Origin: Actinacidiphila acididurans
GTDB taxonomy: Bacteria > Actinomycetota > Actinomycetes > Streptomycetales > Streptomycetaceae
Reading direction: 5' to 3'
NCBI RefSeq assembly: GCF_016918855.1
Contig: NZ_JADKYB010000002.1
Span: 528,249 to 592,248, forward strand
Length of the DNA: 64,000 nucleotides
Notes under the pieces: generated by a model
Databases searched by the model: none
What the model saw: only the letters and a program-made list of their open reading frames with translations
What the model was told of the DNA's origin: nothing
Shown: piece by piece, positions 9,896 through 19,861 of the stretch
How positions within the stretch are numbered: position 1 is the stretch's first letter
Layout: every line of letters begins with the position of its first letter
Translations under genes and position numbers: made by a program

Positions 9896-11581
9896 ATGGT
9901 GCTGCGCATGTCCCGGCTGATGGTCACGACGCTGCGCGACGCCCCGGCCGACGCCGAGACCCTCAGCCACAAGCTGCTGGTCCGCGCCGGGTACGTACGC
10001 CGGTCCTCGGCGGGGATGTGGAGCTGGCTGCCGCTGGGCAAGCGCGTGCTGGACAACGTGGCGCGGATCGTCCGCGAGGAGATGGACGCCATCGGCGGCC
10101 AGGAGGTGCTGCTGCCCGCCCTGCTGCCCGGCGAGACGTACGAGGCCACCGGCCGCGCGCAGGAGTACGGCGACCTGCTGTTCCGGCTCACCGACCGCAA
10201 GGGCGCCGGCTACGTGCTCGGGCCCACCCATGAAGAGGTCTTCACGCTGCTGGTGAAGGACCAGGTCAGCTCGTACAAGGACCTGCCGCTGATCCTCTAC
10301 CAGATCCAGGCCAAGTACCGGGACGAGGCCCGGCCCCGCTCCGGGGTGCTGCGCGGGCGCGAGTTCCTGATGAAGGACGCGTACTCCTTCGACACCGGCG
10401 AGGAGGGGCAGATCGCCGCGTACCGGGCGCACCGCGAGGCGTACGTACGGATCTTCCGCCGGCTCGGGCTGGACTTCCGGATCGTCTCCGCGGTCTCCGG
10501 CGCGATGGGCGGCTCGGACTCCGAGGAGTTCCTGGCGCCCGCCGCGGCCGGCGAGGACACCTTCGCCGACTGTCCGGCTTGCGATTACGCGGCCAACACC
10601 GAGGCGGTCACCTTCACCCCGCCGCCCGCCGCGGACGAGGGGCACGGCGCTCCGACCGAGCTCGACACGCCCGACACGCCCACCATCGAGGCCCTGGCCG
10701 CCCACCTCGGCGTGCCCGCCGCCGCCACGCTGAAGAACCTGCTGGTCACGGTCGACGGCGAGATCACCGCGGTGGGCGTGCCCGGCGACCGCGAGGTGGA
10801 CCTCGGCAAGCTCGCCGAACACCTCGCGCCGGCCACCGTCGCCCTGGTCACCGCCGAGGACTTCGCCCGCCGCCCCGACCTGGTCCGCGGCTACGTCGGG
10901 CCGCAGGGCCTGGACCTCCCCTACCTCGCCGACCCCCGGGTGGCCCCCGGCACCGCCTGGATCACCGGCGCCAACAAGCCCGGCCGGCACGCGGCGAACG
11001 TGGTGTGCGGGCGGGACTTCACCGTGGACCGCTACCTCGACGTGGTGACCGTCCGGTCCGGCGACCCCTGCCCGAACTGCGGGGCCGGCCTGAGCCTGGG
11101 CCGCGCCATCGAGATCGGCCACATCTTCCGGCTCGGCACGAAGTACACCGACGCCTTCGGGGTGGACGTGCTCGGACCCGACGGCACACCCGTCCGCGTG
11201 ACCATGGGCTCCTACGGCATCGGTGTCTCCCGCGCGGTGGCCGCCCTGGCCGAGCAGACCGCCGACGAGCACGGCCTGTGCTGGCCCGCCGAGGTCGCGC
11301 CCGCCCGGGTGCACGTGGTCGCCGCGGGGAAGGCCGCGCAGGCCGAACTGGCCGAGCAGATCGCGGATCGCCTGCACGCCGCGGGCGTCACCGTCCTGCT
11401 GGACGACCGCACCGGAGTGTCGGCGGGTGTGAAGTTCACCGACGCCGAACTCCTCGGCGTCCCGCGGATCCTGGTCGCCGGCCGCCGCGCCGCCGAAGGC
11501 GTCGTCGAACTGCGCGACCGCCGTACGGGTGAACGCGAGGACCTGCCGGTGGCGGAGGCGCTCGCCCGGCTCACCTCCTGA
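9896..11581 (+). CDS. proS: prolyl-tRNA synthetase
   Basis: Class II aminoacyl-tRNA synthetase that charges tRNA-Pro in the cytosol. It has 561 residues and the bacterial-type layout. Motif 1 lies near the N-terminus. Motif 2 is at [26 protein letters not shown] YbaK-like editing insert of roughly 170 residues (from about [22 protein letters not shown]) comes next, then motif 3 at [17 protein letters not shown] and the anticodon-binding domain. GGAGGAGG at 9881-9888 selects ATG9896; ATG9908 is an alternative. TCCTCC just upstream could pair with that ribosome site. Convergent with the next gene, with only 21 bases between. Confidence 0.96.
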   Translation: MVLRMSRLMVTTLRDAPADAETLSHKLLVRAGYVRRSSAGMWSWLPLGKRVLDNVARIVREEMDAIGGQEVLLPALLPGETYEATGRAQEYGDLLFRLTDRKGAGYVLGPTHEEVFTLLVKDQVSSYKDLPLILYQIQAKYRDEARPRSGVLRGREFLMKDAYSFDTGEEGQIAAYRAHREAYVRIFRRLGLDFRIVSAVSGAMGGSDSEEFLAPAAAGEDTFADCPACDYAANTEAVTFTPPPAADEGHGAPTELDTPDTPTIEALAAHLGVPAAATLKNLLVTVDGEITAVGVPGDREVDLGKLAEHLAPATVALVTAEDFARRPDLVRGYVGPQGLDLPYLADPRVAPGTAWITGANKPGRHAANVVCGRDFTVDRYLDVVTVRSGDPCPNCGAGLSLGRAIEIGHIFRLGTKYTDAFGVDVLGPDGTPVRVTMGSYGIGVSRAVAALAEQTADEHGLCWPAEVAPARVHVVAAGKAAQAELAEQIADRLHAAGVTVLLDDRTGVSAGVKFTDAELLGVPRILVAGRRAAEGVVELRDRRTGEREDLPVAEALARLTS

Positions 11582-11602
11582 CCGGCGGTCCCCGGCAGGG
11601 TG

Positions 11603-12544
11603 TTACAGCCAGCTCGCGAACTCCAGCAGCAGTTCGCCGTCCTCGCGGCCGCCCACCGACAGGTACCAGACGCCCGCCTCCACCGCGCGGAACAGCGACC
11701 AGCCGCGCAGCCGGTCGCGGTCGACCTCCAGGGCGTCGGCGAGGCTGGTGATGCGGCGCCGGGCGGCGGCCCGGGAACCGGGTTGGGCGGCGAGTGTGGC
11801 GAGCCGGTCGCGGGCCAGCCAGGCCAGGTCGTAGGCGCGTTCGCCGACCTTCGGCTTGGGGTCGATGGCCAGCCAGGGCATCCGGTCGCCGGCCAGCACG
11901 TTCCCGTGGTGGAAGTCGCCGTGCAGCAGGAAGCTCTCCGCGCTGTCGGCCACCAGGCCGGCCCGTGCCGCCAGCGCCTCGTCGATCAGGGCCCGGGCGT
12001 CCGCGGCGTACGGCTCCGCCCGGCGCCGGGCCAGCAGCTCCGCCAGCTCACCGGTGAAGTCGGCCACCGAGGTGAAGGGGTGGCCGGCGGCCGGCGGCAC
12101 CCACAGCCGCCGCAGCAGGTCGGTGGCCTCCAGCATCGCCCGCGGTTCGGCGAGCGAGCGCAGGCTCTCGTCGGCGTGCAGCCGTTCCAGCAGCAGCGCG
12201 CCCTGCCCGGGATCGGCGGCCAGCAGCCGTACGGCCCCGTGTCCGTCCCAGTGCGCCAGCGCCGCGTGCTCCTGGTCGGTCTCCCGGTTGACCAGGCCGA
12301 CCTTGAGCACGGCCGGGCCGCCCTCGGCGTCCCGCACCAGCACGATCATGCTGATCTGACCGCCCGCGGCGAGCACCCGCTCCGGGGTCAGCCGCCAGCG
12401 CCGCAGCAGCTCCGCCGTCAGGTCCGGCAGGGCCGCCAGCCACGCCCGGCCCGCCTCGCCCTCCCACGCGGTGACCGTCCTGCTCAGCCGCTCGGGCGGG
12501 TCCAGGCGTACGGGCGCGGCCCCGTCGTCCCCCGCTGAACCCAT
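11603..12544 (-). CDS. aminoglycoside phosphotransferase-family kinase (streptomycin 6-kinase-like)
   Basis: Protein-kinase-fold small-molecule kinase of 313 residues. LLHGDFHHGNVL is the catalytic Brenner loop (H-G-D-x-x-x-x-N), and IDPKPKVGERAYDLA takes the place of the metal-binding DFG segment. The pattern is nearest to the APH(6) / hydroxyurea phosphotransferase family. These proteins are common in streptomycetes; resistance, metabolic or housekeeping roles are all possible, and sequence does not decide. No antibiotic biosynthesis genes are near. The ATG is preceded by GGAGGGA about 10 bases upstream. Confidence 0.82.
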   Translation of the reverse strand: MGSAGDDGAAPVRLDPPERLSRTVTAWEGEAGRAWLAALPDLTAELLRRWRLTPERVLAAGGQISMIVLVRDAEGGPAVLKVGLVNRETDQEHAALAHWDGHGAVRLLAADPGQGALLLERLHADESLRSLAEPRAMLEATDLLRRLWVPPAAGHPFTSVADFTGELAELLARRRAEPYAADARALIDEALAARAGLVADSAESFLLHGDFHHGNVLAGDRMPWLAIDPKPKVGERAYDLAWLARDRLATLAAQPGSRAAARRRITSLADALEVDRDRLRGWSLFRAVEAGVWYLSVGGREDGELLLEFASWL

Positions 12545-12565
12545 GGCAGTGCGTCCCTCCGTCGT

Positions 12566-12902
12566 GCGTACGTCCCCGGCGCGGCCTGCACGCCCCGCGC
12601 TGCGACTACCGGCCGGACGGTTGGCCGGGTTCCGGCAGTCCCGGGAAGGCTACGCCGCTGCCGGTCCAGCGCACCGCGCGCACCGCCGCCTCGCGCAGGG
12701 CGGCCGCCGTGTCCGGCCGGATGTCGCCTGTCGCGTACGTCCCCGGCGCGGCCCGTACCCCCCGCGCTGCGACTACCGGCCGGACGGTTGGCCGAGTTCC
12801 GCCAGTCCCGGGAAGGCTACGCCGCTGCCGGTCCAGCGCACCGCGCGCACCGCCGCCTCGCGCAGGGCGGCCGCCGCGTCCCGCCGGATGTCGCCTATCG
12901 CG
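12566..12902. repeat. 167-bp tandem duplication covering the 3' end of the ferritin-like gene
   Basis: 12566-12735 and 12733-12902 are near-identical at an offset of 167 bp, with about eight mismatches by eye. The right copy contains the last ~43 codons, stop and 3' flank of the gene at 12773-13207. The left copy holds the same codons and stop (TAG at 12606-12608, minus strand) as an orphan fragment. Confidence 0.95.
12606..12735 (-). pseudogene. orphan C-terminal fragment of the ferritin-like gene
   Basis: The left copy of the tandem duplication still reads as an open C-terminus (AALREAAVRAVRWTGSG and GQPSGR before a TAG), with a few conservative changes from the intact copy. It has no start or ribosome site of its own and lies just past the real stop, so it is unlikely to be translated. 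Confidence 0.7.
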
Positions 12903-13207
12903 ACCCGCACCAGGTCGCCGTACGCGCCGGCCACCCGCTCCTCCAGGAAGGCCGCGAGCTTCACCGCACCGGCCGCGTCCGGCACGGCGAACGGCAGCTC
13001 GTACCCCGGGGCGGCGGCCACCGGCACCGCGCCCAGGTCCACGACCGTGCGCGCCAGCGTGTCCCGCCGGGCCCGGTGCGCGTCGTACGCCTGCCGCGCC
13101 TCGGCCTGGCGGGCCCCGGCGACCCGGCCGCCGACCACCGTGTACCCGTACACCGCGGCGTGCTCGGCCGCGAGCGCCGCCTGGGCGGCGTCGATGACCG
13201 CGTTCAC
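12773..13207 (-). CDS. ferritin-like domain protein (DUF4439 type)
   Basis: Predicted four-helix ferritin-like protein of 144 residues. It opens with AAQAALAAEHAAVYGYTVVGGR and continues with ARQAYDAHRARRDTL, whose Glu/His spacing is typical of this family. Function is unknown; related proteins are described only by the domain. The GTG start at 13207 is chosen because GGGGAGAG lies directly upstream; the frame is open to 13279, but that extension is unlikely. The 3' end is duplicated in tandem downstream. The lipoprotein gene at 13482-13994 lies upstream on the same strand, and the two may be transcribed together. Confidence 0.75.
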   Translation of the reverse strand: MNAVIDAAQAALAAEHAAVYGYTVVGGRVAGARQAEARQAYDAHRARRDTLARTVVDLGAVPVAAAPGYELPFAVPDAAGAVKLAAFLEERVAGAYGDLVRVAIGDIRRDAAAALREAAVRAVRWTGSGVAFPGLAELGQPSGR

Positions 13208-13408
13208 TTCTCTCCCCGACTTCTTCCGGATCGTTCTCGGTCGTTTCCGGGCTGTGCCCGGTTGTGCCTGGCTGTTCATGATCGTTGCCGGCCGTTCCCG
13301 GCTGATCGCGAATGTTCGCGGCCGTTCCCGCCCGGCCTGCCCGGCCGGCCGCTGGGGGCCGGTTCTCCTCGTCCGCCCGCGGCCGGGGCCAGTCCTTCTC
13401 CTCCGCCC

Positions 13409-13462
13409 GCGGTCCGGCTCTCCGCTTCCCCGGCCGCGGTCCGGCTCTCCGCTTCCCCGGCC
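13409..13462. repeat. two perfect 27-bp direct repeats
   Basis: Units 13409-13435 and 13436-13462 (GCGGTCCGGCTCTCCGC then TTCCCCGGCC) in the 274-bp gap between the lipoprotein and ferritin-like genes. The rest of the gap is degenerate copies of CGGCCGTTCCCGG-like words. Confidence 0.85.
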
Positions 13463-13481
13463 GCGGCGGTCGTCCGCGCTG

Positions 13482-13994
13482 TCAGCCGGCGCCGGCGCCC
13501 GACACCGCGCCGGGCCGCCCCTGCGCCGCAGTCAGCAGGACCACGTGCGCTGCGCCCGCCGCCGCCACCGAGGCCAGCAACCGCGCCAAGTCCCCGGGCA
13601 CCTCCAGCACAGTGGCGGCCCTGCGGTCGGCGAGCGTGCGCTCCATCGCTACGAGCGAGGTGAGCGTGGGGACGGACCGGGCCGCCGGGGTGCTTGCGTG
13701 GCCGGGAGCCGCCGGGGTGCCGCCGAAGGCCTGGACGTGGCGGGCGACCTCCGCGCGCAGCGGGCGCAGCGAGGCGGCCAGCGCGGGGTGGGCGGCGATC
13801 ACGGCGTCGTACGAGGCGAGCAGCGCGGCGCTGTCCCGCAGGGCCTGCGTGCGCTCGGCGGTCCCCGGTGGCCGCGGTGCCGCACGGTGGCCGCTGCCGC
13901 TGTCCGGCGCGCACCCGGCCGTGGTGCCCACGGTGCCCGCGGCCGCGACGGCCAGTAGTCTGCGCCTGCTCGGCCGGGGGATGTCCGGGATCAT
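13482..13994 (-). CDS. putative Tat-exported lipoprotein
   Basis: 170 residues. The N-terminus SRRRLLAVAAAGTVGTTAGCAPD has twin-arginine-like RRR, a hydrophobic core and a lipobox-like TAGC, so export and lipidation at that Cys are likely. The rest is an Ala-rich helical domain (TQALRDSAALLASYDAVIAAHP) that resembles a ferritin-like bundle, as in its downstream neighbour. The function of the protein is unknown. The start is probably leaderless: TAAACT lies 6 bases before the ATG and there is no ribosome site. The stop falls next to a run of 27-bp repeats. Confidence 0.7.
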   Translation of the reverse strand: MIPDIPRPSRRRLLAVAAAGTVGTTAGCAPDSGSGHRAAPRPPGTAERTQALRDSAALLASYDAVIAAHPALAASLRPLRAEVARHVQAFGGTPAAPGHASTPAARSVPTLTSLVAMERTLADRRAATVLEVPGDLARLLASVAAAGAAHVVLLTAAQGRPGAVSGAGAG

Positions 13995-14000
13995 GCAGGG

Positions 14001-14006
14001 AGTTTA
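14001..14006 (-). promoter_or_regulatory. -10-like hexamer for the lipoprotein gene
   Basis: On the minus strand TAAACT ends 6 bases before the ATG at 13994, consistent with a leaderless message. No -35 match is seen. Confidence 0.4.
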
Positions 14007-14094
14007 GGGCCTGTTCCGGGTGCCGGAGCCCGGGGTCCGCGGCGACCGCGGCCCGCCGCGGGAGCGTGCTCGCAGGAGTCCCGCCCGGGGCGAA

Positions 14095-14125
14095 TTGGTC
14101 GGGGAGCCGCCCGCCCGGGTAAAGT
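14095..14125 (+). promoter_or_regulatory. candidate promoter of the rimP-nusA operon
   Basis: TTGGTC (14095-14100) and TAAAGT (14120-14125) are separated by 19 bases, about 56 bases before the rimP start. This fits a vegetative-type promoter with a slightly long spacer. Confidence 0.45.
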
Positions 14126-14181
14126 TTGGCTGACACGCGACCTTCCATGACAACAGCAGACGCGGCCGAGGAGTCACCCGG

Positions 14182-14799
14182 ATGAGCACCACCCAGAGCG
14201 AGAGGCTGCGCGCGCTGCTGGAGCCGCTTGTGAGCAAGGCCGGCCTGGACCTGGAGGAGATCAAGGTCACGGCGGCCGGGAACAGGCGTCAGCTCCTGAT
14301 CGTTGTCGATGCGGACGACGGCGTGGACCTCGACGCGATGGCGGAGGTCAGCCGGGAGGTCTCCCAGGCCCTGGACGTCTCGGACGTGATGGGCGAGACC
14401 CCGTACCAGCTCGAGGTGAGCTCGCCCGGCACCGACCGGCCGCTCACCGAGCCCCGCCAGTTCCGGCGCAACACCGGCCGGCTGGTCAAGCTGCGGCTCA
14501 AGGAGCGCGGCGAGCTGATCGCGCGGATCATGGCGGTGGACGACACCGGGCTGGACCTGGAGGTCCCCGGGGTGAAGGGGCGCAAGCCCAAACCGGCCAG
14601 GGCCGAGTTCGACGAGATCGAGCGGGCCCGGATCGAGGTGGAGTTCAGCCGGAAGCAGGACGCGGCGGACGGGGACGACGCGCTCGACACCGTCGACACG
14701 GACGACGCCATCGACGCGGACGACCTGGACCACGACACCGACCTGGACGAACCGGGGACCGACGGCGGCGCCGTCGACGAGAGCACTGAGGAGGCGTAG
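14182..14799 (+). CDS. rimP: ribosome maturation factor
   Basis: Assists 30S subunit assembly. The 205-residue protein has the RimP N-terminal domain ([21 protein letters not shown]) and [20 protein letters not shown], the hallmark of the family, followed by the SH3-like C-terminal domain. The last ~45 residues are a very acidic tail ([17 protein letters not shown]) absent from typical ~155-residue RimPs; such tails are usual in streptomycetes. GAGGAG lies upstream of the ATG. nusA follows after 2 bases, the conserved rimP-nusA order. Confidence 0.93.
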   Translation: MSTTQSERLRALLEPLVSKAGLDLEEIKVTAAGNRRQLLIVVDADDGVDLDAMAEVSREVSQALDVSDVMGETPYQLEVSSPGTDRPLTEPRQFRRNTGRLVKLRLKERGELIARIMAVDDTGLDLEVPGVKGRKPKPARAEFDEIERARIEVEFSRKQDAADGDDALDTVDTDDAIDADDLDHDTDLDEPGTDGGAVDESTEEA

Positions 14800-14801
14800 C
14801 C

Positions 14802-15788
14802 GTGGACATCGACATGAAGGCCCTGCGGGGCTTGGTGCAGGAAAGGCAGATCTCGTTCGACCTGCTGGTCGAGGCCATCGAGTCCGCGCTCCTCATCGCC
14901 TACCACCGCGAGCCGGGCAGCCACCGCAAGGCGCGCGTCGAGCTGGACCGTACCTCCGGGCACGTGACCGTATGGGCCACCGAGGAACCGGAGGAGGCCG
15001 GCGAGGGGGCCGAGCCGCGCGAGTTCGACGACACGCCGAGCGGATTCGGCCGGATCGCGGCGTCCACCGCCAAGCAGGTGATCCTGCAGCGGCTGCGCGA
15101 CGCCGAGGACGACGTCACCTTCGGGGAGTACGCCGGCCGTGAGGGCGACATCGTCACCGGTGTGGTCCAGCAGGGCAAGGACCCGAAGAACGTGCTGGTC
15201 GACATCGGCAAGCTGGAGGCGATCCTGCCGGTGCAGGAGCAGGTGCCGGGCGAGGACTACGCCCACGGCACGCGCCTGCGCAGCTACGTCGTCCGGGTCG
15301 CCAAGGGCATGCGCGGCCCGTCGGTGACGCTCTCGCGCACCCACCCCAACCTGGTGAAGAAGCTGTTCGCGCTGGAGGTGCCGGAGATCGCCGACGGCTC
15401 GGTGGTCATCGAGGCGATCGCCCGCGAGGCCGGTCACCGCTCCAAGATCGCGGTCCGCTCGACCCGGTCCGGGCTGAACGCCAAGGGCGCCTGCATCGGA
15501 CCGCTGGGCGCCCGGGTGCGCGCGGTGATGGCCGAGCTCAACGGCGAGAAGATCGACATCGTGGACTGGTCGGACGACCCGGCCGAGATGGTGGCCAACG
15601 CGCTGTCGCCGGCCCGGGTCTCCAAGGTCGACGTCGTCGACCAGGCGGCCAGGTCCGCCCGGGTGACCGTGCCCGATTACCAGTTGTCACTGGCGATCGG
15701 CAAGGAGGGCCAGAACGCCCGGCTCGCCGCCCGGCTGACCGGCTGGCGGATCGACATCCGGCCCGACACCGAGCAGCCCCAGGGCTGA
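14802..15788 (+). CDS. nusA: transcription termination/antitermination factor
   Basis: Binds RNA polymerase and nascent RNA to modulate pausing, termination and antitermination. It has 328 residues, the short actinobacterial form: N-terminal polymerase-binding domain (1-100), S1 domain (about 108-180, [29 protein letters not shown]) and two KH domains ending in [24 protein letters not shown]. The C-terminal acidic repeats of the E. coli protein are absent. Translationally coupled to rimP. Confidence 0.95.
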   Translation: MDIDMKALRGLVQERQISFDLLVEAIESALLIAYHREPGSHRKARVELDRTSGHVTVWATEEPEEAGEGAEPREFDDTPSGFGRIAASTAKQVILQRLRDAEDDVTFGEYAGREGDIVTGVVQQGKDPKNVLVDIGKLEAILPVQEQVPGEDYAHGTRLRSYVVRVAKGMRGPSVTLSRTHPNLVKKLFALEVPEIADGSVVIEAIAREAGHRSKIAVRSTRSGLNAKGACIGPLGARVRAVMAELNGEKIDIVDWSDDPAEMVANALSPARVSKVDVVDQAARSARVTVPDYQLSLAIGKEGQNARLAARLTGWRIDIRPDTEQPQG

Positions 15789-15855
15789 AACACGCGAACA
15801 ACCGTGCGCCGACTCACTCGAAGGGGTGAGGTCGGCGCGGGGAGGTAGACTAGGA

Positions 15856-16134
15856 GTGTCTGGTCGGACGCTGGTCCCAGCATGCCCGGAGCGAACCTGC
15901 ATCGGCTGCCGGCAGCGAGCGGCCAAGACCGATCTGCTGCGTGTGGCGGTGGCCGGGGACGCGTGCGTACCCGATCATCGCGGTACGCTGCCCGGTCGGG
16001 GTGCTTATCTGCATCCCGCCCTTGCCTGTCTCGACCTGGCGGTCCGCCGCCGGGCGTTCGCCAGGGCGTTCAAGCGCCCGGTGACGCCCGACAGTGCGGA
16101 ACTGCGCCGATACGTCGAGCGGGCAGCCCCGTAA
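15856..16134 (+). CDS. YlxR-family RNA-binding protein
   Basis: Small basic protein of 92 residues with the family signature [20 protein letters not shown] and [22 protein letters not shown]. YlxR proteins sit between nusA and infB in most bacteria and bind RNA; in Bacillus one has also been called a DNA-binding regulator. GTG15856 is preferred over GTG15826 because GGAGG lies 10 bases upstream and the family begins here. TAGACT (15846-15851) just before the start could be an internal -10 box. Confidence 0.88.
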   Translation: MSGRTLVPACPERTCIGCRQRAAKTDLLRVAVAGDACVPDHRGTLPGRGAYLHPALACLDLAVRRRAFARAFKRPVTPDSAELRRYVERAAP

Positions 16135-16218
16135 GAACCCGTAAGTAGTAGGAAACGTACGGCACGGCCCACCCCGTGCGGTCAGGTACCTCGCGCGAGA
16201 TGGAAGTAGGTCGAGATT

Positions 16219-16251
16219 GCGATGAGCACTCGATGAGTACGCGATGAGTAC
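16219..16251 (+). repeat. three 11-bp tandem repeats in the infB leader
   Basis: GCGATGAGCAC, TCGATGAGTAC and GCGATGAGTAC follow one another, then a decayed fourth (GCCCATGAAG). They lie 55-90 bases upstream of the infB GTG, between ylxR and infB. Confidence 0.85.
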
Positions 16252-16306
16252 GCCCATGAAGTAGCGAAGGTCCGGCGGACGACCACCCCGGACCAGAAGG
16301 AGCGAA

Positions 16307-19300
16307 GTGGCTAAGGTCCGGGTATACGAACTCGCCAAGGAGATGGGAGTCGAGAGCAAGGTCGTCATGGCCAAGCTCCAGGAACTCGGCGAATTCGTCC
16401 GTTCGGCGTCCTCGACGATCGAGGCACCGGTAGTCCGTAAACTGACTGACGCTTTCCAGGGACCCGGCACCGCCGGCAAGTCCGCTGCCAAGCCGTCCGC
16501 GCCCCGCAAGGCGGCGCCCGCCAAGCCGGCCCCCACCCCGGGTGCGCCGGCCCGTCCCGCTGCCCCGGCGCCCAAGCCGGGTATCCCGGCCGGTCCCGCG
16601 GCCCCCGCCGCGCCGTCCGGCGCCGGCCCCGCGCCGGCCTCGACCCCGGGCTCCGGCCCGCGGCCCGGTCCGCGACCCACCCCGGGTCCCCGGCCGGCCC
16701 CGGCGGCACCCGTGCCGGCCGCGGAGTTCCAGGCGCCGCCGTCGGCCCCGCCGGCTCAGCAGCAGCAGCCGCCGCAGCAACAGCAGCAGTCCCCGCGCTC
16801 CGGCGCGACCCCCGGCCCGCGGCCGGCCCCCCGGCCCGGTCAGGGTGGACAGGGCGGCCAGCACCGCGGCGAGGACCGTCCGCGTCCCGGTGGCCGTCCG
16901 GCCCCCGGCCAGGGCGGCGGTGGCCAGCGTCCGGGCGGTGCCCGTCCGGCCGGCCCGCGTCCGGGCAACAACCCCTTCACGTCCGGTTCCACCGGCATGC
17001 CCCGCCCGGGTGGCGGTCCGCGTCCCGGTGGCGGCCAGGGCGGTGGCCCGCGTCCCGCGGCCCCCGGCGGCGGTCCGCGTCCCGGTGGCGCCCCTCGTCC
17101 GGGTGCGCCCGGCGGTCAGGCCGGTCCCGGCGGACCGCGTCCCACGCCCGGCGGCATGCCGCGCCCGCAGTCCGCGGGTCCGCGGCCGAACCCGGGCATG
17201 ATGCCGCAGCGTCCCTCCAGTGGTCCTGGTGGCGGCGGTCCCGGCGGGCGTTCCGGCGCTCCCGGCCGTCCCGGCCCCGGCGGCCGCGGTGGCGGCGGCG
17301 GTCCGCGTCCCGGTGGTGGCGGCGGCGGCTTCGCCGGCCGTCCGGCCGGTCCCGGCGGCGGTGGTGGTCGTTCCGGCGGCTTCGGCGGCCCGCGTCCCGG
17401 TGGCGGCGGCGCCCCCGGTGGTGGCGGCGGCTTCGGCGGCGGCGGTGCGCGTCCCGGCTTCGGCGGCAGGCCCGGTGGTCCGGGCGGTCGCGGTGGCACG
17501 CAGGGTGCGTTCGGCCGCGGTCCCGGCGGGCGTCCGGCGCGCGGTCGCAAGAGCAAGCGGCAGCGGCGCCAGGAGTACGAGGCCATGCAGGCCCCGTCCG
17601 TGGGCGGTGTGCTGCTGCCCCGCGGCAACGGCCAGACCGTGCGGCTGTCGCGCGGTGCCTCGCTGACGGACTTCGCCGAGAAGATCAACGCCAACCCGGC
17701 GTCGCTCGTCCAGGTGATGCTCAACCTCGGGGAGATGGTCACCGCCACCCAGTCGGTGTCCGACTCCACCCTGGAGCTGCTCGCCGGCGAGATGAACTAC
17801 GTGCTGGAGATCGTCAGCCCGGAGGAGGAGGACCGCGAGCTGCTCGAGTCCTTCGACATCGAGTTCGGCGAGGACGAGGGCGGCGAGGAAGCACTCGTCT
17901 CCCGGCCCCCGGTGGTCACCGTCATGGGTCACGTCGACCACGGCAAGACCCGCCTGCTCGACGCGATCCGCAAGACCAACGTGGTCGCGGGCGAGGCCGG
18001 CGGCATCACCCAGCACATCGGCGCGTACCAGGTCGCCACCGAGGTCAACGGCGACGAGCGGCAGATCACCTTCATCGACACCCCGGGTCACGAGGCGTTC
18101 ACCGCCATGCGTGCCCGCGGTGCGAAGTCGACCGACATCGCCATCCTGGTCGTCGCGGCCAACGACGGCGTGATGCCGCAGACGGTCGAGGCGCTCAACC
18201 ACGCCAAGGCCGCCGACGTGCCGATCGTGGTCGCGGTGAACAAGATCGACGTCGAGGGAGCAGACCCGACCAAGGTGCGCGGCCAGCTCACCGAGTACGG
18301 GCTGGTGGCCGAGGAGTACGGCGGCGACACCATGTTCGTCGACATCTCCGCCAAGCAGGGCCTGCACATCGACCAGCTCCTGGAGGCGGTCGTCCTGACC
18401 GCCGACGCGGCGCTGGACCTGCGGGCCAACCCGGAGCAGAGCGCACAGGGCATCGCCATCGAGGCGCACCTGGACAAGGGCCGCGGCGCCACCGCGACCG
18501 TCCTGGTGCAGCGCGGCACCCTGCGGGTCGGCGAGACCATGGTCGTCGGCGACGCGTACGGCCGCGTGCGGGCCATGCTCGACGACGCGGGCAACACCGT
18601 CGACGAGGCCGGCCCGTCCATGCCGGTCCAGGTGCTGGGCCTGACCAACGTGCCCGGCGCCGGCGACAGCTTCATCGTCGTCGACGAGGACCGCACCGCT
18701 CGGCAGATCGCCGAGAAGCGGGCCGCCCGTGAGCGCAACGCCGCGTTCGCCCGCAAGGGCCGCCGGTTCTCGCTGGAGAACCTGGACGAGGCGCTGCGGG
18801 CCGGTGAGGTGCAGGAACTCAACCTCATCATCAAGGGCGACGCGTCCGGTTCGGTCGAGGCCCTGGAGTCCGCGCTGGTCCAGCTCGACGTCGGCGAGGA
18901 GGTCGACATCCGGGTGCTGCACCGCGGCGTGGGTGCCGTCACCGAGTCGGACATCGACCTGGCGACCGGCTCCGACGCCATCGTGATCGGCTTCAACGTG
19001 CGCGCCGCCGGGCGTGCCACGCAGATGGCCGAGCGCGAGGGTGTGGACGTCCGCTACTACTCGGTGATCTACCAGGCCATCGAGGAGATCGAGGCGGCCC
19101 TCAAGGGCATGCTCAAGCCGGAGTTCGAGGAGGTGGAGCTCGGCACCGCCGAGATCCGCGAGGTCTTCCGCTCCTCCAAGCTCGGCAACATCGCCGGTGT
19201 GCTCATCCGCTCCGGCGAGGTGCGGCGCAACACCAAGGCGCGGCTGCTGCGCGACGGCAAGGTCATCGCGGAGAACCTCACCATCGAGGGTCTGCGCCGC

Positions 19301-19426
19301 TTCAAGGACGACGTCACCGAGATTCGTGAGGGTTACGAGGGCGGTATCAACCTCGGCAACTACAACGACATCAAGATCGACGACGTCATCGCCACCTACG
19401 AGATGCGGGAGAAGCCGCGCGGCTGA
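16307..19426 (+). CDS. infB: translation initiation factor IF-2
   Basis: GTPase that brings initiator tRNA to the 30S subunit and promotes subunit joining. At 1039 residues it is much longer than E. coli IF-2. An IF2_N domain (1-52) is followed by a ~370-residue Pro/Gly/Arg-rich linker with a poly-Gln patch ([11 protein letters not shown]), then a second IF2_N-like domain at about 435-505. The G domain starts at GHVDHGKT (541-548), with DTPGHE and NKID, then domains II-IV and the C-terminal fMet-tRNA domain. AAGGAG at 16297-16302 fixes the GTG start. The linker DNA is low-complexity, which makes long false antisense frames. Confidence 0.97.
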   Translation: MAKVRVYELAKEMGVESKVVMAKLQELGEFVRSASSTIEAPVVRKLTDAFQGPGTAGKSAAKPSAPRKAAPAKPAPTPGAPARPAAPAPKPGIPAGPAAPAAPSGAGPAPASTPGSGPRPGPRPTPGPRPAPAAPVPAAEFQAPPSAPPAQQQQPPQQQQQSPRSGATPGPRPAPRPGQGGQGGQHRGEDRPRPGGRPAPGQGGGGQRPGGARPAGPRPGNNPFTSGSTGMPRPGGGPRPGGGQGGGPRPAAPGGGPRPGGAPRPGAPGGQAGPGGPRPTPGGMPRPQSAGPRPNPGMMPQRPSSGPGGGGPGGRSGAPGRPGPGGRGGGGGPRPGGGGGGFAGRPAGPGGGGGRSGGFGGPRPGGGGAPGGGGGFGGGGARPGFGGRPGGPGGRGGTQGAFGRGPGGRPARGRKSKRQRRQEYEAMQAPSVGGVLLPRGNGQTVRLSRGASLTDFAEKINANPASLVQVMLNLGEMVTATQSVSDSTLELLAGEMNYVLEIVSPEEEDRELLESFDIEFGEDEGGEEALVSRPPVVTVMGHVDHGKTRLLDAIRKTNVVAGEAGGITQHIGAYQVATEVNGDERQITFIDTPGHEAFTAMRARGAKSTDIAILVVAANDGVMPQTVEALNHAKAADVPIVVAVNKIDVEGADPTKVRGQLTEYGLVAEEYGGDTMFVDISAKQGLHIDQLLEAVVLTADAALDLRANPEQSAQGIAIEAHLDKGRGATATVLVQRGTLRVGETMVVGDAYGRVRAMLDDAGNTVDEAGPSMPVQVLGLTNVPGAGDSFIVVDEDRTARQIAEKRAARERNAAFARKGRRFSLENLDEALRAGEVQELNLIIKGDASGSVEALESALVQLDVGEEVDIRVLHRGVGAVTESDIDLATGSDAIVIGFNVRAAGRATQMAEREGVDVRYYSVIYQAIEEIEAALKGMLKPEFEEVELGTAEIREVFRSSKLGNIAGVLIRSGEVRRNTKARLLRDGKVIAENLTIEGLRRFKDDVTEIREGYEGGINLGNYNDIKIDDVIATYEMREKPRG

Positions 19427-19454
19427 CACCGCTGACCGATTGAGCCGGCGGTTC

Positions 19455-19494
19455 GGGGCCGGTCGACGGAACGCAAATTCCGTCGATCGGCCCC
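19455..19494 (+). terminator. strong hairpin after infB
   Basis: A 16-base arm starting GGGGCCGGTCGACGGA (19455-19470) pairs with 19479-19494, all 16 positions including one G-T, around an 8-base loop. It ends the rimP-infB unit before the DUF503 gene. Confidence 0.75.
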
Positions 19495-19506
19495 TGCCGT
19501 CGCCTG

Positions 19507-19512
19507 TACCGT
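19507..19512 (+). promoter_or_regulatory. -10-like hexamer for the DUF503 gene
   Basis: TACCGT ends 7 bases before ATG19520 with no ribosome site, just past the infB hairpin. This is consistent with a leaderless promoter. Confidence 0.35.
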
Positions 19513-19519
19513 CGTACCC

Positions 19520-19813
19520 ATGTACGCAGGCACGCTCCGACTTGACCTGCTCCTGGGTGACGTACGGTCGCTGAAGGAGAAGAGGTCCGTGGTCCGCCCG
19601 ATCGTCGCCGAGCTGCACCGCCGATTCGGGGTCAGCGTGGCCGAGACCGGGGACCAGGACCTCTACCGCAGGGCCGAGATAGGCATCGCGGTGGTGTCCG
19701 GTGAACTCGGGCACATCAAGGACGTCCTCGACCGGTGCGAGCGCTGGATGGCGGCCCGGCCCGAGGTGGACCTGCTGTCGGCACGGCAGCGGATCCACGG
19801 CGACGACGACTGA
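19520..19813 (+). CDS. DUF503 family protein (YlxP-like)
   Basis: Compact alpha/beta protein of 97 residues that starts MYAGTLRLDLLLGDVRSLKEKRS and contains VSVAETGDQDLYRRAEIGIAVVS. It occurs widely between infB and rbfA. The biochemical role is not settled; a part in ribosome assembly is suggested by position only. It is probably co-transcribed with rbfA, which starts 48 bases later. Confidence 0.85.
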   Translation: MYAGTLRLDLLLGDVRSLKEKRSVVRPIVAELHRRFGVSVAETGDQDLYRRAEIGIAVVSGELGHIKDVLDRCERWMAARPEVDLLSARQRIHGDDD

Positions 19814-19861
19814 CACCGGGCCGCGCGCCGCGCCCGGACCGGAGAAGAGAGAAACAGGACG

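Noticed and set aside
11603..12544. Calling the kinase-fold gene an antibiotic resistance gene
   Set aside because: Family membership alone does not show aminoglycoside activity; the context is proS and ferritin-like genes, not a biosynthetic cluster.
13208..13481. Small gene in the repeat-rich gap downstream of the lipoprotein gene
   Set aside because: Open frames there are repeat-driven, lack ribosome sites and have no protein-like composition.
16070..19816. 1248-residue minus-strand open frame opposite infB
   Set aside because: Runs across ylxR, infB and the DUF503 gene and reads as Gly/Arg/Thr repeats caused by the IF-2 linker. No start signal.
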